Shown here piece by piece: positions 43,712 to 51,661 of a DNA stretch of 64,000 nt. The notes beneath the pieces are model-generated. The model did no database searches. It was not told where the DNA came from and saw only the letters and a list, made by a program, of their open reading frames with translations. The stretch lies in the NCBI GenBank assembly GCA_035533215.1, contig DATLUG010000037.1, forward strand, positions 18,993 to 82,992, read 5' to 3'. The stretch comes from DAHUZL01 sp035533215 (GTDB lineage Bacteria; Chloroflexota; Dormibacteria; Aeolococcales; Bog-877). The position numbers were made by a program, and so were the translations under genes. Numbering within the stretch: position 1 is the stretch's first letter; each line of letters opens with the position of its first letter.

Positions 43712-44170
43712 CTACCCGGCCCCCCGCTCCCGCGCCACCCGCGCCGCCGCCACCGCCAGGCCGTCGACCCGGTTGTTGCCGGCACAGCTGCCGTGGCCCC
43801 GCACGTGCACGAACTGGACCGTGCCGTCGAGCGCGTCGAGGCGGCGGTCGAGAGGCGGGAAGAGGTCGAGGTTGGCCCGCCGCTTCCAGCCCCGCGCGAG
43901 CCAGCCGATCACGTTCAGGGAGTCGACGTGGAGGCGCAGCCCGTCGCCGGGCGCGCGGCTCGCCGCGAACGCGCCCAGGGCCTCGCCCACCGCGGTCAGC
44001 TCCATCCGGTTGTTGGTGGTGCGAGCCGCGCCCCCGCTCCCCTCCTCGACCCCGCCCGGCCATTCGATCCGGTAGGCCCACCCGCCCGGCCCGGGATTGC
44101 CGCTGCAGGCCCCGTCGGCGTAGCCGTCGACCCAGCGCCGGGCAGCTGGTGTCCCGGCCTCGCCGGTCAC
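43712..44170 (-). CDS. rnhA: Ribonuclease HI
   Basis: Degrades RNA in RNA-DNA hybrids. 152 residues, GTG start in GTGA overlap. Active-site residues D19 (YADGACSGNPGPGG), E57 (NNRMEL), D83 (HVDSLNV), D136 (NNRVDGLA) and His126 are all present. The VDSLNV form replaces the common TDSKYV. Confidence 0.93.
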   Translation of the reverse strand: MTGEAGTPAARRWVDGYADGACSGNPGPGGWAYRIEWPGGVEEGSGGAARTTNNRMELTAVGEALGAFAASRAPGDGLRLHVDSLNVIGWLARGWKRRANLDLFPPLDRRLDALDGTVQFVHVRGHGSCAGNNRVDGLAVAAARVARERGAG

Positions 44171-44853
44171 AGGAGGAGGAGCCGCTCGCACGTCTCGCAG
44201 ACGGCGAGCTGGTCGCGGCGGGCCTGGTCGAGGAGCCGCGGCGGCACCGGCAGCCGGCAGCCCGAACAGGTCCCGTGCCGCACCCGAGCCACCGCCGGCG
44301 TGCGGTGCGCCGCCGTCCGCCGGTACACCCGCAGCCCGGCCTCGGGGACCGCGGCCAGACACTGCTCGCGACGATCCGCCGCCGCCCGGCGGGCCCGCTC
44401 CAGCGACGGCAGGCGGACCGCGTCCGCGACCCCCCGCTCGGCCGCGTGCGCCTCGGCCGCCGTGACAGCGCTCGAGGCCGCCTCCAGCTCCGCCTGGGCC
44501 GCCTCCTCGGCCTCCATCGCCGCCAGCACCCGCTCCTCGTGGTCGCTGCGGCGCCCGCGCATCCCGGCCAGCTCGTGCTCGCGCCGCTGGAGGTCGCCGG
44601 GGTGGCGCACGCTGCCGTCGTACAGTGCCCGCTCCTGGTGCTGCAGACGCTCGGCCAGCGCCCCCAGCTCCAGCTCCTCGGAGCGCCGGGCGGCGGCCGC
44701 CCGCTGCGCCTCGGCCTCCAGCTCGGTGCGGCGGCCCCGGAGCCGGGCCAGCTCGGGGTCGCCCTGTGCCCGGGCCGCGATCTGCGCCAGCTCCAGGTCC
44801 GCCGCCGCCAGCTCGGCCTCCAGGTCGCTGAGCTCGGCGAGCTGCTCGATCAC
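44167..44853 (-). CDS. Coiled-coil protein with C-terminal C4 zinc ribbon
   Basis: 228 residues. An almost continuous coiled coil (about 5-170) is followed by a zinc ribbon (C-SGC ... CETC). This matches the C4-type zinc-ribbon family (CT398-like) commonly next to trmK and rnhA. A role in nucleic-acid handling is likely but unproven. Two in-frame GTG codons (44859, 44853) can start it; 44853 gives the GTGA overlap usual here. Confidence 0.85.
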   Translation of the reverse strand: MIEQLAELSDLEAELAAADLELAQIAARAQGDPELARLRGRRTELEAEAQRAAAARRSEELELGALAERLQHQERALYDGSVRHPGDLQRREHELAGMRGRRSDHEERVLAAMEAEEAAQAELEAASSAVTAAEAHAAERGVADAVRLPSLERARRAAADRREQCLAAVPEAGLRVYRRTAAHRTPAVARVRHGTCSGCRLPVPPRLLDQARRDQLAVCETCERLLLL

Positions 44854-45353
44854 CCGCACGGCGGCGCCACCAGCACGGCCCGGTAGACGCGCCCGGCCTC
44901 GACCGGCCGGGCCGCCGCCCGCAGGCGGAAGCCCTGGCGGCGGAGCCAGGCGTGGAGGAGCTCGGTGCTCTGCATCGCCTGCAGGCAGAGCCAGCTGAGC
45001 TGGCGGACCACGTCGTCGCCGTCGGCCAGGATGGCGATGATGGTGCGTCCGCCCATGCCCGCGATCACCGCGCCCTCCAGGGACCGGCCGCGCACCGGCG
45101 CCAGTCCGGGTCCGTGGACGATGCAGATCCCCGGGAGGGGGCCGAGCACCCGCCGGAGCTCGCCGGCGGGCCCGGGCTTGGCCTCGGTGGCGATGACCGC
45201 GCAGCCCGGCTCGCGGGCCAGGATCGCGCGGGCCAGGCGCCCGTGGGCGCTGCCGACATCGACCACCGGCCCCCCCCGGGGGGTGAGGTCCAGGCACGCG
45301 CGCAGCCGTGGCCGCAGCCGCGGACGCGGCGTCGTGGTGGGGACCGGCGTCAC
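44850..45353 (-). CDS. TrmK-like tRNA (adenine22-N1)-methyltransferase
   Basis: 167 residues. Class I SAM fold with VVDVGSAHGRLARAIL, then VIAGMGGRTIIAILADG, the TrmK (DUF633) signature. It is shorter than Bacillus TrmK (about 235), lacking most of the C-terminal helical part, so activity on tRNA is probable but not certain. Two GTG codons (45359, 45353) are possible; the second overlaps the trpD stop. Confidence 0.8.
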   Translation of the reverse strand: MTPVPTTTPRPRLRPRLRACLDLTPRGGPVVDVGSAHGRLARAILAREPGCAVIATEAKPGPAGELRRVLGPLPGICIVHGPGLAPVRGRSLEGAVIAGMGGRTIIAILADGDDVVRQLSWLCLQAMQSTELLHAWLRRQGFRLRAAARPVEAGRVYRAVLVAPPCG

Positions 45354-46390
45354 CCGCACGCCGTCGAGGTGGCGACGAGCTTGGCGAGGGCGGCCCGAGC
45401 GCGGCCCCCGGCGAGGCTGGCGCGAGCGGCGACCAGCCCCTCGACGAGGGTCGGGACCCGGTCGGCGGCGAGAAGGGCGGCGGCGGCGTTGAGGCAGACG
45501 ACGTCACGGGCGGGGCCGGGCTCATCGTCCAGCACCCGCCGGATGATCGCCGCGTTGGCCTCCGCGCCGGCGCCCGCCAAGGCCGCCGTCGGCGCCGGCG
45601 CCAGCCCGAGCTGGGCGGGGTCGACGGAGCGCTCCGTCACCTCGCCGCCGCGCACCTCATACACGGCCGAGGGGCCGGCCAGACCGAGCTCGTCGAGCCC
45701 GTCGGGCCCGGCCACGACGAGGCCGTGGGCCGTGCCCAGCTCGCCGAGGACCTGGGCCATGCGCCGGGCGGCCCGCGGGTCACCGGTCCCCACCACCTGG
45801 AAGCGCACGCCGCCCGGGTTGGCGAGCGGGCCGAGCAGGTTGAAGACGCTGCGGATGCCCAGCTCGCGGCGGGGCCCGGACACGTGCCGCCAGGCCGGGT
45901 GGAACGCGGGGGCGAACATGAAGCCGATCCCGGCGGCGGTGACGCAGGCGGCGACCCCGACCGGCGACAGCGCCACCCGCACCCCCAGCGCCTCCAGCAC
46001 GTCGGCGCTCCCCGCCCGGCTGCTGACGGCCCGGTTGCCGTGCTTGGCGACCGGGCAGCCGGCGCCGGCGACCACCAGGGCGGCGGCGGTGGAGATGTTG
46101 AAGGTCCCGAGACCATCGCCGCCGGTGCCGCAGGTGTCGACGGCGTCGCTGGGGAGCTCGACCCGCAGGGCGTGGCTGCGCATCGACAGGGCGAGGCCGC
46201 AGAGCTCCTCCACGGTCTCCCCCCGCACCCGCCACAGCGCCAGGAGCGCGCCCACCTGAGCGGCGGTGGCGGTGCCGTCCATCATGGCGTCCCCGACCCG
46301 GCGCGACGTCTCCCGGTCGAGGTCCTCCCCCAGGACCATGCGGGCCAGGGCGGCGGGGACCAGGGGAGACTCGGGTTGTGCCACCGCCAT
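45350..46390 (-). CDS. trpD: Anthranilate phosphoribosyltransferase
   Basis: Joins anthranilate to PRPP in tryptophan synthesis. 346 residues. VDTCGTGGDGLGTFNIS and KHGNRAVSSRAGSADVLEALG bind PRPP and Mg2+; the rest of the family pattern is complete. No other trp genes are nearby; instead it heads a unit with trmK, the zinc-ribbon gene and rnhA. A -10 box lies so close to the ATG at 46390 that the mRNA is probably leaderless. Confidence 0.96.
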   Translation of the reverse strand: MAVAQPESPLVPAALARMVLGEDLDRETSRRVGDAMMDGTATAAQVGALLALWRVRGETVEELCGLALSMRSHALRVELPSDAVDTCGTGGDGLGTFNISTAAALVVAGAGCPVAKHGNRAVSSRAGSADVLEALGVRVALSPVGVAACVTAAGIGFMFAPAFHPAWRHVSGPRRELGIRSVFNLLGPLANPGGVRFQVVGTGDPRAARRMAQVLGELGTAHGLVVAGPDGLDELGLAGPSAVYEVRGGEVTERSVDPAQLGLAPAPTAALAGAGAEANAAIIRRVLDDEPGPARDVVCLNAAAALLAADRVPTLVEGLVAARASLAGGRARAALAKLVATSTACG

Positions 46391-46399
46391 CTGCGCCGG

Positions 46400-46405
46400 A
46401 GCATA
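46400..46405 (-). promoter_or_regulatory. -10 box of trpD, leaderless-type
   Basis: TATGCT at 46405-46400 with 9 bp to the trpD ATG. The predicted start is within 2-3 nt of the ATG. No -35 match is evident. Confidence 0.5.
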
Positions 46406-46444
46406 GCGTGGCCGCCGCCGCCCGGAGGGCCGTCCGCCCCCGCC

Positions 46445-46450
46445 TATGCT
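46445..46450 (+). promoter_or_regulatory. -10 box of the esterase gene, leaderless-type
   Basis: TATGCT with 9 bp to the ATG at 46460: same hexamer and spacing as the divergent trpD box. Confidence 0.5.
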
Positions 46451-46459
46451 GCGGGCGTC

Positions 46460-47287
46460 ATGACCGCCAGGCAGGAGGAGCCGTTCGATCCCCGCGTCGT
46501 CGCCCCCTACTGGCTGGGGCGGGGCGACCGTGGGGCCCTTCTCCTCCACGGCTTCTCGGGGACGCCGCCGGAGCTCCGCCTCCTCGGCGAGCGGCTCGCG
46601 GCCGCGGGATTCCTGGTCCACGCGCCCCTCCTCATCGGTCACGGCAGCACCCCGGAGGCGCTCGCCCGCACCACCTACCGGGACTGGATCGCCTCCGCCG
46701 CGGCGGCCCTCGACGCCCTCCTCCGGCTTTGTCCCACCGTCGCCGTCGCCGGCCAGTCCGCCGGCGGGACGCTGGCGCTCCACCTCGCCGCCACCCGCCG
46801 CGAGATCCGGGCGGTGGTGACCCAGGCGGCGGTCCTCTGGCTCACCGACCGGCGGGTCCGCCTCCTGCCCGCCGTGCACCGGGTGGTGCGCTGGCACGTG
46901 CCCGGTGACGACGTCGACCTGTACGAGCGGGAGGCGATCCAGCGGCTGCACAGCTATCGGCGTCGCCCGACCACCGCCATCCTGGAGCTGGCCCGGCTCG
47001 CCCGGCTGGTGCGCCGCGAGCTGCCCCAGGTGGTGCAGCCCACCCTGGTCCTCCACGGCGGGCGCGACAGCGTGGTCGCTCCCGCCAACGCCGACGAGAT
47101 CGTGGGCCGGATCGGGTCGGCGGTCCGCGCCCTGCACCGGTTCGAGCGCAGCGGCCACGGGCTCAGCGTCGACGTCGACCGGGAGCAGGTCGCCGACCTC
47201 GGGGTGGCCTGGCTGGACCGGCACACGCCCCGCCCCGCCCCGCGGCCGGGCGGGGCCGGCTCGCCGGCCGCCGGCGCGCCGGCCTGA
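46460..47287 (+). CDS. Alpha/beta hydrolase, carboxylesterase-like
   Basis: 275 residues. LLLHGFSGTPPELRLLGERLA (oxyanion side), GQSAGG with nucleophile S100, D203 in HGGRDSVV and H233 in GHGLSVD form the catalytic triad. The fold is like Est30-type carboxylesterase/monoacylglycerol lipase. No signal peptide, so cytosolic. Substrate unknown. The Ala/Pro-rich tail is not part of the fold. Convergent with the small zinc protein gene. Confidence 0.87.
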   Translation: MTARQEEPFDPRVVAPYWLGRGDRGALLLHGFSGTPPELRLLGERLAAAGFLVHAPLLIGHGSTPEALARTTYRDWIASAAAALDALLRLCPTVAVAGQSAGGTLALHLAATRREIRAVVTQAAVLWLTDRRVRLLPAVHRVVRWHVPGDDVDLYEREAIQRLHSYRRRPTTAILELARLARLVRRELPQVVQPTLVLHGGRDSVVAPANADEIVGRIGSAVRALHRFERSGHGLSVDVDREQVADLGVAWLDRHTPRPAPRPGGAGSPAAGAPA

Positions 47288-47303
47288 GCCACCCGGGGCC
47301 GGC

Positions 47304-47591
47304 TCAGCCCTCCCCGAGGAGGCCGCGCAGCCGCTCGGCGGTGGCGCGGTCGATCACCGGGTTGTCGGGGGGACCGGCGCTGGCCTGGGACGCGTCCGGG
47401 GCCGAGCGACGTCCGCGGCCGGCGTCGGTGCGCTGGCGCAGGGGGCCGCGATAGGCGAGCGCGCAGCGGTGGCAGGTGTAGACGCCGACGTTCTCCCCGT
47501 GGCCGAGGTAGGCGATGTGGCTCCAGCGGATCGGGCCCCCGCACGGGCACACCCGGGGCTCCGGCAGCCGGGCGAGGTCAGCCGGCTGCAT
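47304..47591 (-). CDS. Small zinc-binding-type protein of unknown function
   Basis: 95 residues. Four cysteines in CPCGG ... CHRC (about 15-44), separated by GENVGVYT, could bind one zinc ion; the rest is polar and probably disordered, ending in a short helix (ATAERLRGLLGEG). The ATG at 47591 overlaps the upstream flavin oxidoreductase gene by 14 bp, which supports it being real. I do not recognise a family. Confidence 0.6.
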   Translation of the reverse strand: MQPADLARLPEPRVCPCGGPIRWSHIAYLGHGENVGVYTCHRCALAYRGPLRQRTDAGRGRRSAPDASQASAGPPDNPVIDRATAERLRGLLGEG

Positions 47592-48861
47592 CGTCGCGGA
47601 TCGCGGCCGTGCGTCCCGACGCGGCGGGCGCCGGGGCCTGGTACTCCGTCGCGTAGGCGTGACGGGCGCGGTCCTCCACCGCGGCGTCGTCGGCCGGCCC
47701 CTTGTGGAAGCGGTCCGGGGCCAGCTCGGCGACGCCGGCCGGCGTCGTCCCCTGCAGCAGGGCCTCGGCCGTGACGGCTCCCAGTCCACCGCCGAAGGCG
47801 ATCCCGAACAGGCTCATCCCGGTGAGCCAGAGGACGCCGTCGAGGCCGGGCCACTCCCCCACCAGGGGGAGGCCGTCGGGGGTGTAGGCGTCCGAGCCGG
47901 CCACCACCTGCCGGACCCCCACCTGGCCGAGGATCGGCAGGCGGCGGGCGGCGGCGACGAGGCCTCGGGCGAGGCGGAGGGGGTCGGGGCTCCGGAGCTG
48001 GAAGGGGCCCTGGGCGAGGATCTCGGTCTTCCCGACCACCACCGGGTCGGGCTCGAACGGGCCGCACAGGAGCCCCTGCTGGTCCTGGCGGACGTAGAAC
48101 GAGGCCTCGGGGTCGCGCAGGACCGGGAGCTCGGCCGCTCCGCCCCGAAGGCTGGCGACCGCCGCGGTCAGGCAGTGCTGGTGCTCCATCCCGACCACCG
48201 GGAGCGGGACCCCCAGGGTGGCGGCGAGCTGCTGGCTCCACTGGCCGCAGGCCACCACCACCTGGGGAGCGCGCACCGCCCCCGCCTCCGTGTCGACCCG
48301 CCACCCGCCTCCGGGGACGGCGTCGATCCCCCGGACCGGGATGCCGGTCGCGACCGTCGTCCCGGCCGCCCGAGCGCCGCCGGCGAAGGCGCGGGCCGCG
48401 CTGCCGGGATCGACGTAGCCCTCGCTGGGGATGTGGGCGGCGCCCAACACCCCGGCGGGGTCCAGCAGCGGCCACCGGCGCAGGGTGGCGGCCGGGTCCA
48501 GCACCACCCCGTCGAGGCCGACCGCCCGGCCCCGGTCCAGCACCGCCGCGTACTCCTCGAGCTGGGCGGGGGTGGTGGCGAGCCGCAGGCTGCCCACCTC
48601 GCGCCAGCCGACGCCGCCCGGGGACGTCGCCTCCAGCTCGCGATAGGCAGCGAGGCTGCGACGCAGGACCTCGGTGAGCGCGAGGCTCCAGTTGAACTGG
48701 GTGCAGAGGCCGGCCGCATGCCAGGTGGCGCCGCTGGCCACGGCGTCGCGCTCGATCAGGACCACATCGGTGCAGCCCAGACGGGCCAGGTGGTAGGCGA
48801 GGCTGCAGCCGGCCATCCCCCCACCGATGACGACCACGCGGGCCTCAGTTGGCAGCGCCAT
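47578..48861 (-). CDS. FAD-dependent oxidoreductase, sarcosine/dimethylglycine dehydrogenase-like
   Basis: 427 residues of the DAO family. The Rossmann motif VVVIGGGMAGCSLAYHLA, then SGATWHAAGL (about 43-52) where sarcosine and dimethylglycine dehydrogenases bind FAD covalently through His; ILGQVGVRQVVAGSDAYTPDGLPLVGE completes the FAD site. The folate-binding GcvT-type domain of the long dehydrogenases is missing. It may oxidise an N-methyl or secondary amine. Its promoter is strong. Confidence 0.82.
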   Translation of the reverse strand: MALPTEARVVVIGGGMAGCSLAYHLARLGCTDVVLIERDAVASGATWHAAGLCTQFNWSLALTEVLRRSLAAYRELEATSPGGVGWREVGSLRLATTPAQLEEYAAVLDRGRAVGLDGVVLDPAATLRRWPLLDPAGVLGAAHIPSEGYVDPGSAARAFAGGARAAGTTVATGIPVRGIDAVPGGGWRVDTEAGAVRAPQVVVACGQWSQQLAATLGVPLPVVGMEHQHCLTAAVASLRGGAAELPVLRDPEASFYVRQDQQGLLCGPFEPDPVVVGKTEILAQGPFQLRSPDPLRLARGLVAAARRLPILGQVGVRQVVAGSDAYTPDGLPLVGEWPGLDGVLWLTGMSLFGIAFGGGLGAVTAEALLQGTTPAGVAELAPDRFHKGPADDAAVEDRARHAYATEYQAPAPAASGRTAAIRDDAAG

Positions 48862-48953
48862 CGGCTCCCCGGCCGGCGGGCTGGTCGGCCCGGCTCCGCG
48901 GCGTCATCCCGGCGCGCCTCCCCCGTTCTGCCGGTGCCACCCCCAGTCCGATG

Positions 48954-48982
48954 ACGGTAGGGAGGCGTCGAGGGCGTGTCAA
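48954..48982 (-). promoter_or_regulatory. Promoter of the flavin oxidoreductase gene
   Basis: Perfect TTGACA (48982-48977), 17 bp, TACCGT (48959-48954) on the minus strand; leader about 85 nt. This gap (48862-49173) also holds the divergent kinase-like gene promoter and no further gene. Confidence 0.65.
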
Positions 48983-49048
48983 GGCGCGCCTGCGCGGGAC
49001 GGGGTCCATCCCCGGACCGTCGCGCGAGGCCGGGGGCGGCCCAACCTG

Positions 49049-49076
49049 TTGGCACCGGCCGGTCGCCTCGTAAGAT
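49049..49076 (+). promoter_or_regulatory. Promoter of the pseudokinase gene
   Basis: TTGGCA (49049-49054), 16 bp, TAAGAT (49071-49076); predicted start about 49083, leader about 90 nt to the GTG at 49174. Confidence 0.55.
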
Positions 49077-49173
49077 GGCGGCACCGTGAAGGACCCCTGC
49101 CGTCGGTGCCCGCGACGGCCGCGAGCGCGCACCGCCTGATGAGCCCGTCGCCGGCCGCCACGGGCGGGTCGCG

Positions 49174-50349
49174 GTGATCGCCGACCCCGGGTCCGACGGG
49201 GAGACCGTCGGCCCGTTCCGGCTCGGCGCGCCCCTCCAGAGCTTCCCGTACGCCTCCATCCACCGCGCCGTCCGGAAGGGCCAGGAGCGCCCCCTGCTGC
49301 TGTGGCGATTCCGGAACCCCTACGCCACCGCCGCCGGCTTCGTGGAGGCGCTGGAGCAGCTGGCCGGCGACCCCCGCACGCGGACGGTGCCCGGGCTGGT
49401 CACGGTCGAGGAGGTGGGGACGGTCCAGGAGGCCGAGCCCCTCGCCTTCGTGGTCGCGGGCGATGCGCCCGGGGGGTTCCTGGTGCCGGCCCTGGAGGCC
49501 CGCCGCGCCCCCGGAGTCTTCGCCACCGCCGCGGCGCTGGGGTCCACCCTCGACGCCGCCCATGCCCTGGGCCTCGTCCACGGCGACGTGCAGCCGAGCA
49601 CGGTGGTCCTCGACGCCTCCGGCCGGCCCGCGCTGGTCGGGCTGGCGATCCGGACCGTGGTGGCGCGGGTCACCCCCGATGCCGACTGGATGCCGTCGGC
49701 GGCGGCATTCCGGCCGCCGGAGCGGCCCGTCGACAGCGAGGCCGACCCCGCCGCCGACCGCTACGGCCTCGCCGCCCTCGTCTTCTACCTGCTCTGCGGC
49801 CACAGCCCGACCGACGGCGGCGAGCTCGTCCCGCCCAGCCGCTGGCGGAGCGGGGTGCCGGCGCGGGTGGACGAGGTGGTCCTGCGGGCGCTCTCCCGGA
49901 GCCCGGCGGATCGGTTCCCGACCGCCTCGCTCTTCATCGCCGCGCTCACCGGCAGCCCGGCCCAGCTCGCGCCCGGCGCCCCGCCCCCGCCGGGGGCGCT
50001 CGCGCCCAGCGCGGAGCCGGTGCGCGAGGTCGCGGTGGCCGACTCCGGCTCGGTCCTCCCCCGGATGCCGCCCCCGGAACCCCGCCCAGTGGTCGCCGCC
50101 GCCTCGGTCCCGTTCGTCCGGCCGGACCCGGCCCCCGCGCCTCCGCCCGCCTTGACCGCCGAGCCCGCACGCCCGGGCGTCACGGCGCCGAATCCCCGGG
50201 GCGATCTCCCGGTCGAGGCGCAGCCGGAGGCGGACCGGCGCGGCCGCTCCACCTGGCTCGGGGTCGGGGTCGCGCTGGTGGTGGGGATCATCGCGGCCGC
50301 CGCGGCGGTCATCTACCTGCTCTCGCACGGCACCCACGTCATCCACTGA
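49174..50349 (+). CDS. Membrane-anchored Ser/Thr protein kinase-like protein, probably a pseudokinase
   Basis: 391 residues, GTG start. Residues 13 to about 260 follow the bacterial Hanks-type kinase fold, with LDAAHALGLVHGDVQPSTVVLD (about 126-147) as catalytic-loop equivalent and a C-lobe with DRYGLAALVFYLLCG. Key residues are degraded: no Gly-rich loop, the VAIK Lys is absent (LLLWRF), HRDLKPEN reads HGDVQPST, and DFG reads VGL. A Pro/Ala-rich linker leads to one helix (362-384) and only about 7 outer residues. It likely binds ligands or partners instead of phosphorylating. The MviN/FhaA-type pseudokinases of actinobacteria are a possible analogy. Confidence 0.8.
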   Translation: MIADPGSDGETVGPFRLGAPLQSFPYASIHRAVRKGQERPLLLWRFRNPYATAAGFVEALEQLAGDPRTRTVPGLVTVEEVGTVQEAEPLAFVVAGDAPGGFLVPALEARRAPGVFATAAALGSTLDAAHALGLVHGDVQPSTVVLDASGRPALVGLAIRTVVARVTPDADWMPSAAAFRPPERPVDSEADPAADRYGLAALVFYLLCGHSPTDGGELVPPSRWRSGVPARVDEVVLRALSRSPADRFPTASLFIAALTGSPAQLAPGAPPPPGALAPSAEPVREVAVADSGSVLPRMPPPEPRPVVAAASVPFVRPDPAPAPPPALTAEPARPGVTAPNPRGDLPVEAQPEADRRGRSTWLGVGVALVVGIIAAAAAVIYLLSHGTHVIH

Positions 50350-50380
50350 GGACGGGGGGCCCCCGGCCCTCCTCGCCCGG

Positions 50381-50962
50381 GTGCGGGCCGCGCTGCGCCA
50401 CCACCCGGCGGGATCGGGACGGCCCACCCCGCCGGCGGCCGGGCTCCGCGCCGCGGCCGTGCTCCTGCTCCTCGACCCCCGGTCAGCCGCGGGGAGCCCC
50501 TCCGAGGACCTGCCGCTCCTCTTCATCCGGCGCGGTCCCGCGCTGACGCACCATCCGGGCCAGGTGGCGTTCCCGGGCGGCGCGGTCGCCGACGGCGACG
50601 GCAGCCTGGCCGCCACCGCCCTGCGCGAGACCCAGGAGGAGGTCGGGATCGACCCCGGCCAGGTCGCCGTGCTCGGCCAGCTCAGCCCCCGGCCCATCGG
50701 GGTCTCCGCCTTCGTCGTCACCCCGGTGGTCGGGGTCCTCCGCCGCCAGCTCACGCCGCGGCCGGACGGGGTCGAGGTGGTGAGCTGCTTCTGGCTGCCG
50801 CTGGCCGCCCTGCTCGAGCGTCCCCCGCAGGTGGAGATGCGCACCCGGCCGGACGGGGAGCGGACGCTCGCCCCCCGGTTCGAGCTGCGCGGCCACACCG
50901 TGTGGGGCGGCACCGCCCGCATCCTCCACGACCTGCTGGAGCTGGTCCGCGCCGAGCTCTGA
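50381..50962 (+). CDS. NUDIX hydrolase, CoA pyrophosphatase (NudL) type
   Basis: 193 residues, GTG start, 31 bp after the pseudokinase stop. The HHPGQVAFPGG segment marks the NudL/CoA-pyrophosphatase subgroup and is followed by the Nudix box in which RETQEEVG holds the metal Glu residues. It probably hydrolyses CoA or acyl-CoA pyrophosphate bonds. Convergent with the MBL-fold gene (15 bp). Confidence 0.87.
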   Translation: MRAALRHHPAGSGRPTPPAAGLRAAAVLLLLDPRSAAGSPSEDLPLLFIRRGPALTHHPGQVAFPGGAVADGDGSLAATALRETQEEVGIDPGQVAVLGQLSPRPIGVSAFVVTPVVGVLRRQLTPRPDGVEVVSCFWLPLAALLERPPQVEMRTRPDGERTLAPRFELRGHTVWGGTARILHDLLELVRAEL

Positions 50963-50977
50963 GGGGAAGGGCCCCGC

Positions 50978-51661
50978 TCAGCCGCCGGCCGCGTCGCCCA
51001 CGAACGGGTTGTGGAGGCGCTCCGCCAGGATGGTGGTGGGCCGCCCGTGGCCGGGGTGGACCACGGTCGGGCCGGGCAGGGTGAAGAGCTGGCTGCGCAC
51101 GCTGAAGACGAGCGCCGGCCCGGAGCCGCCGGGCAGGTCGGTGCGGCCGACGCTGCCGGCGAAGAGGGTGTCGCCACTGAAGCACGCGCTCCCCGCGACC
51201 AGCGAGACCGACCCCGGAGTGTGCCCGGGGGTGTGCAGGACGGCGAGCTCGAGACCGCGCCAGCTGACCGCGGTGCCGCCGGGGAGGTCGGCGTCGGGGA
51301 CGATCGTCTCCAGCGCGTGGACGGGGAGGCCGAGCCCGTGCCAGGCGGCGGGGTCGAGGAGCGCCCAGTCGGCCTGGTGCAGGTGCAGCCGCGCCGCCGG
51401 GGCCAGCCGCCGCAGGGCGGGCACGCCGAGCACGTGGTCGGGGTGGCCGTGGGTGGCGAGGATCAGCTCGCAGGTCCACCCGCGGTCCTCCAGCAGGCGA
51501 ACCACCGCTTCGCCCTGCAGCCCGGGATCGACGACCAGTGCCCGGTCGGTGTCACGACGGTGCAGCACGTAGCAGTTCTGGTCGAACACCGGGTCGACCA
51601 CCACCTCGCACGCGATCAGGTCGGTGAGCGCGGGCGTCCGCTCCCCTTTGGCGACGGTCAC
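50978..51661 (-). CDS. MBL-fold metallohydrolase, glyoxalase II-like
   Basis: 227 residues, GTG start overlapping the lon stop. THGHPDH (70-76) is the HxHxDH metal motif; HTPGHTPGSV, FSGDTLFAGSVGRTDL and PGHGRPTTI supply the other ligands. Such proteins hydrolyse thioesters or related bonds; an actual S-lactoylglutathione role is unlikely in a high-GC non-proteobacterium. Confidence 0.88.
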   Translation of the reverse strand: MTVAKGERTPALTDLIACEVVVDPVFDQNCYVLHRRDTDRALVVDPGLQGEAVVRLLEDRGWTCELILATHGHPDHVLGVPALRRLAPAARLHLHQADWALLDPAAWHGLGLPVHALETIVPDADLPGGTAVSWRGLELAVLHTPGHTPGSVSLVAGSACFSGDTLFAGSVGRTDLPGGSGPALVFSVRSQLFTLPGPTVVHPGHGRPTTILAERLHNPFVGDAAGG

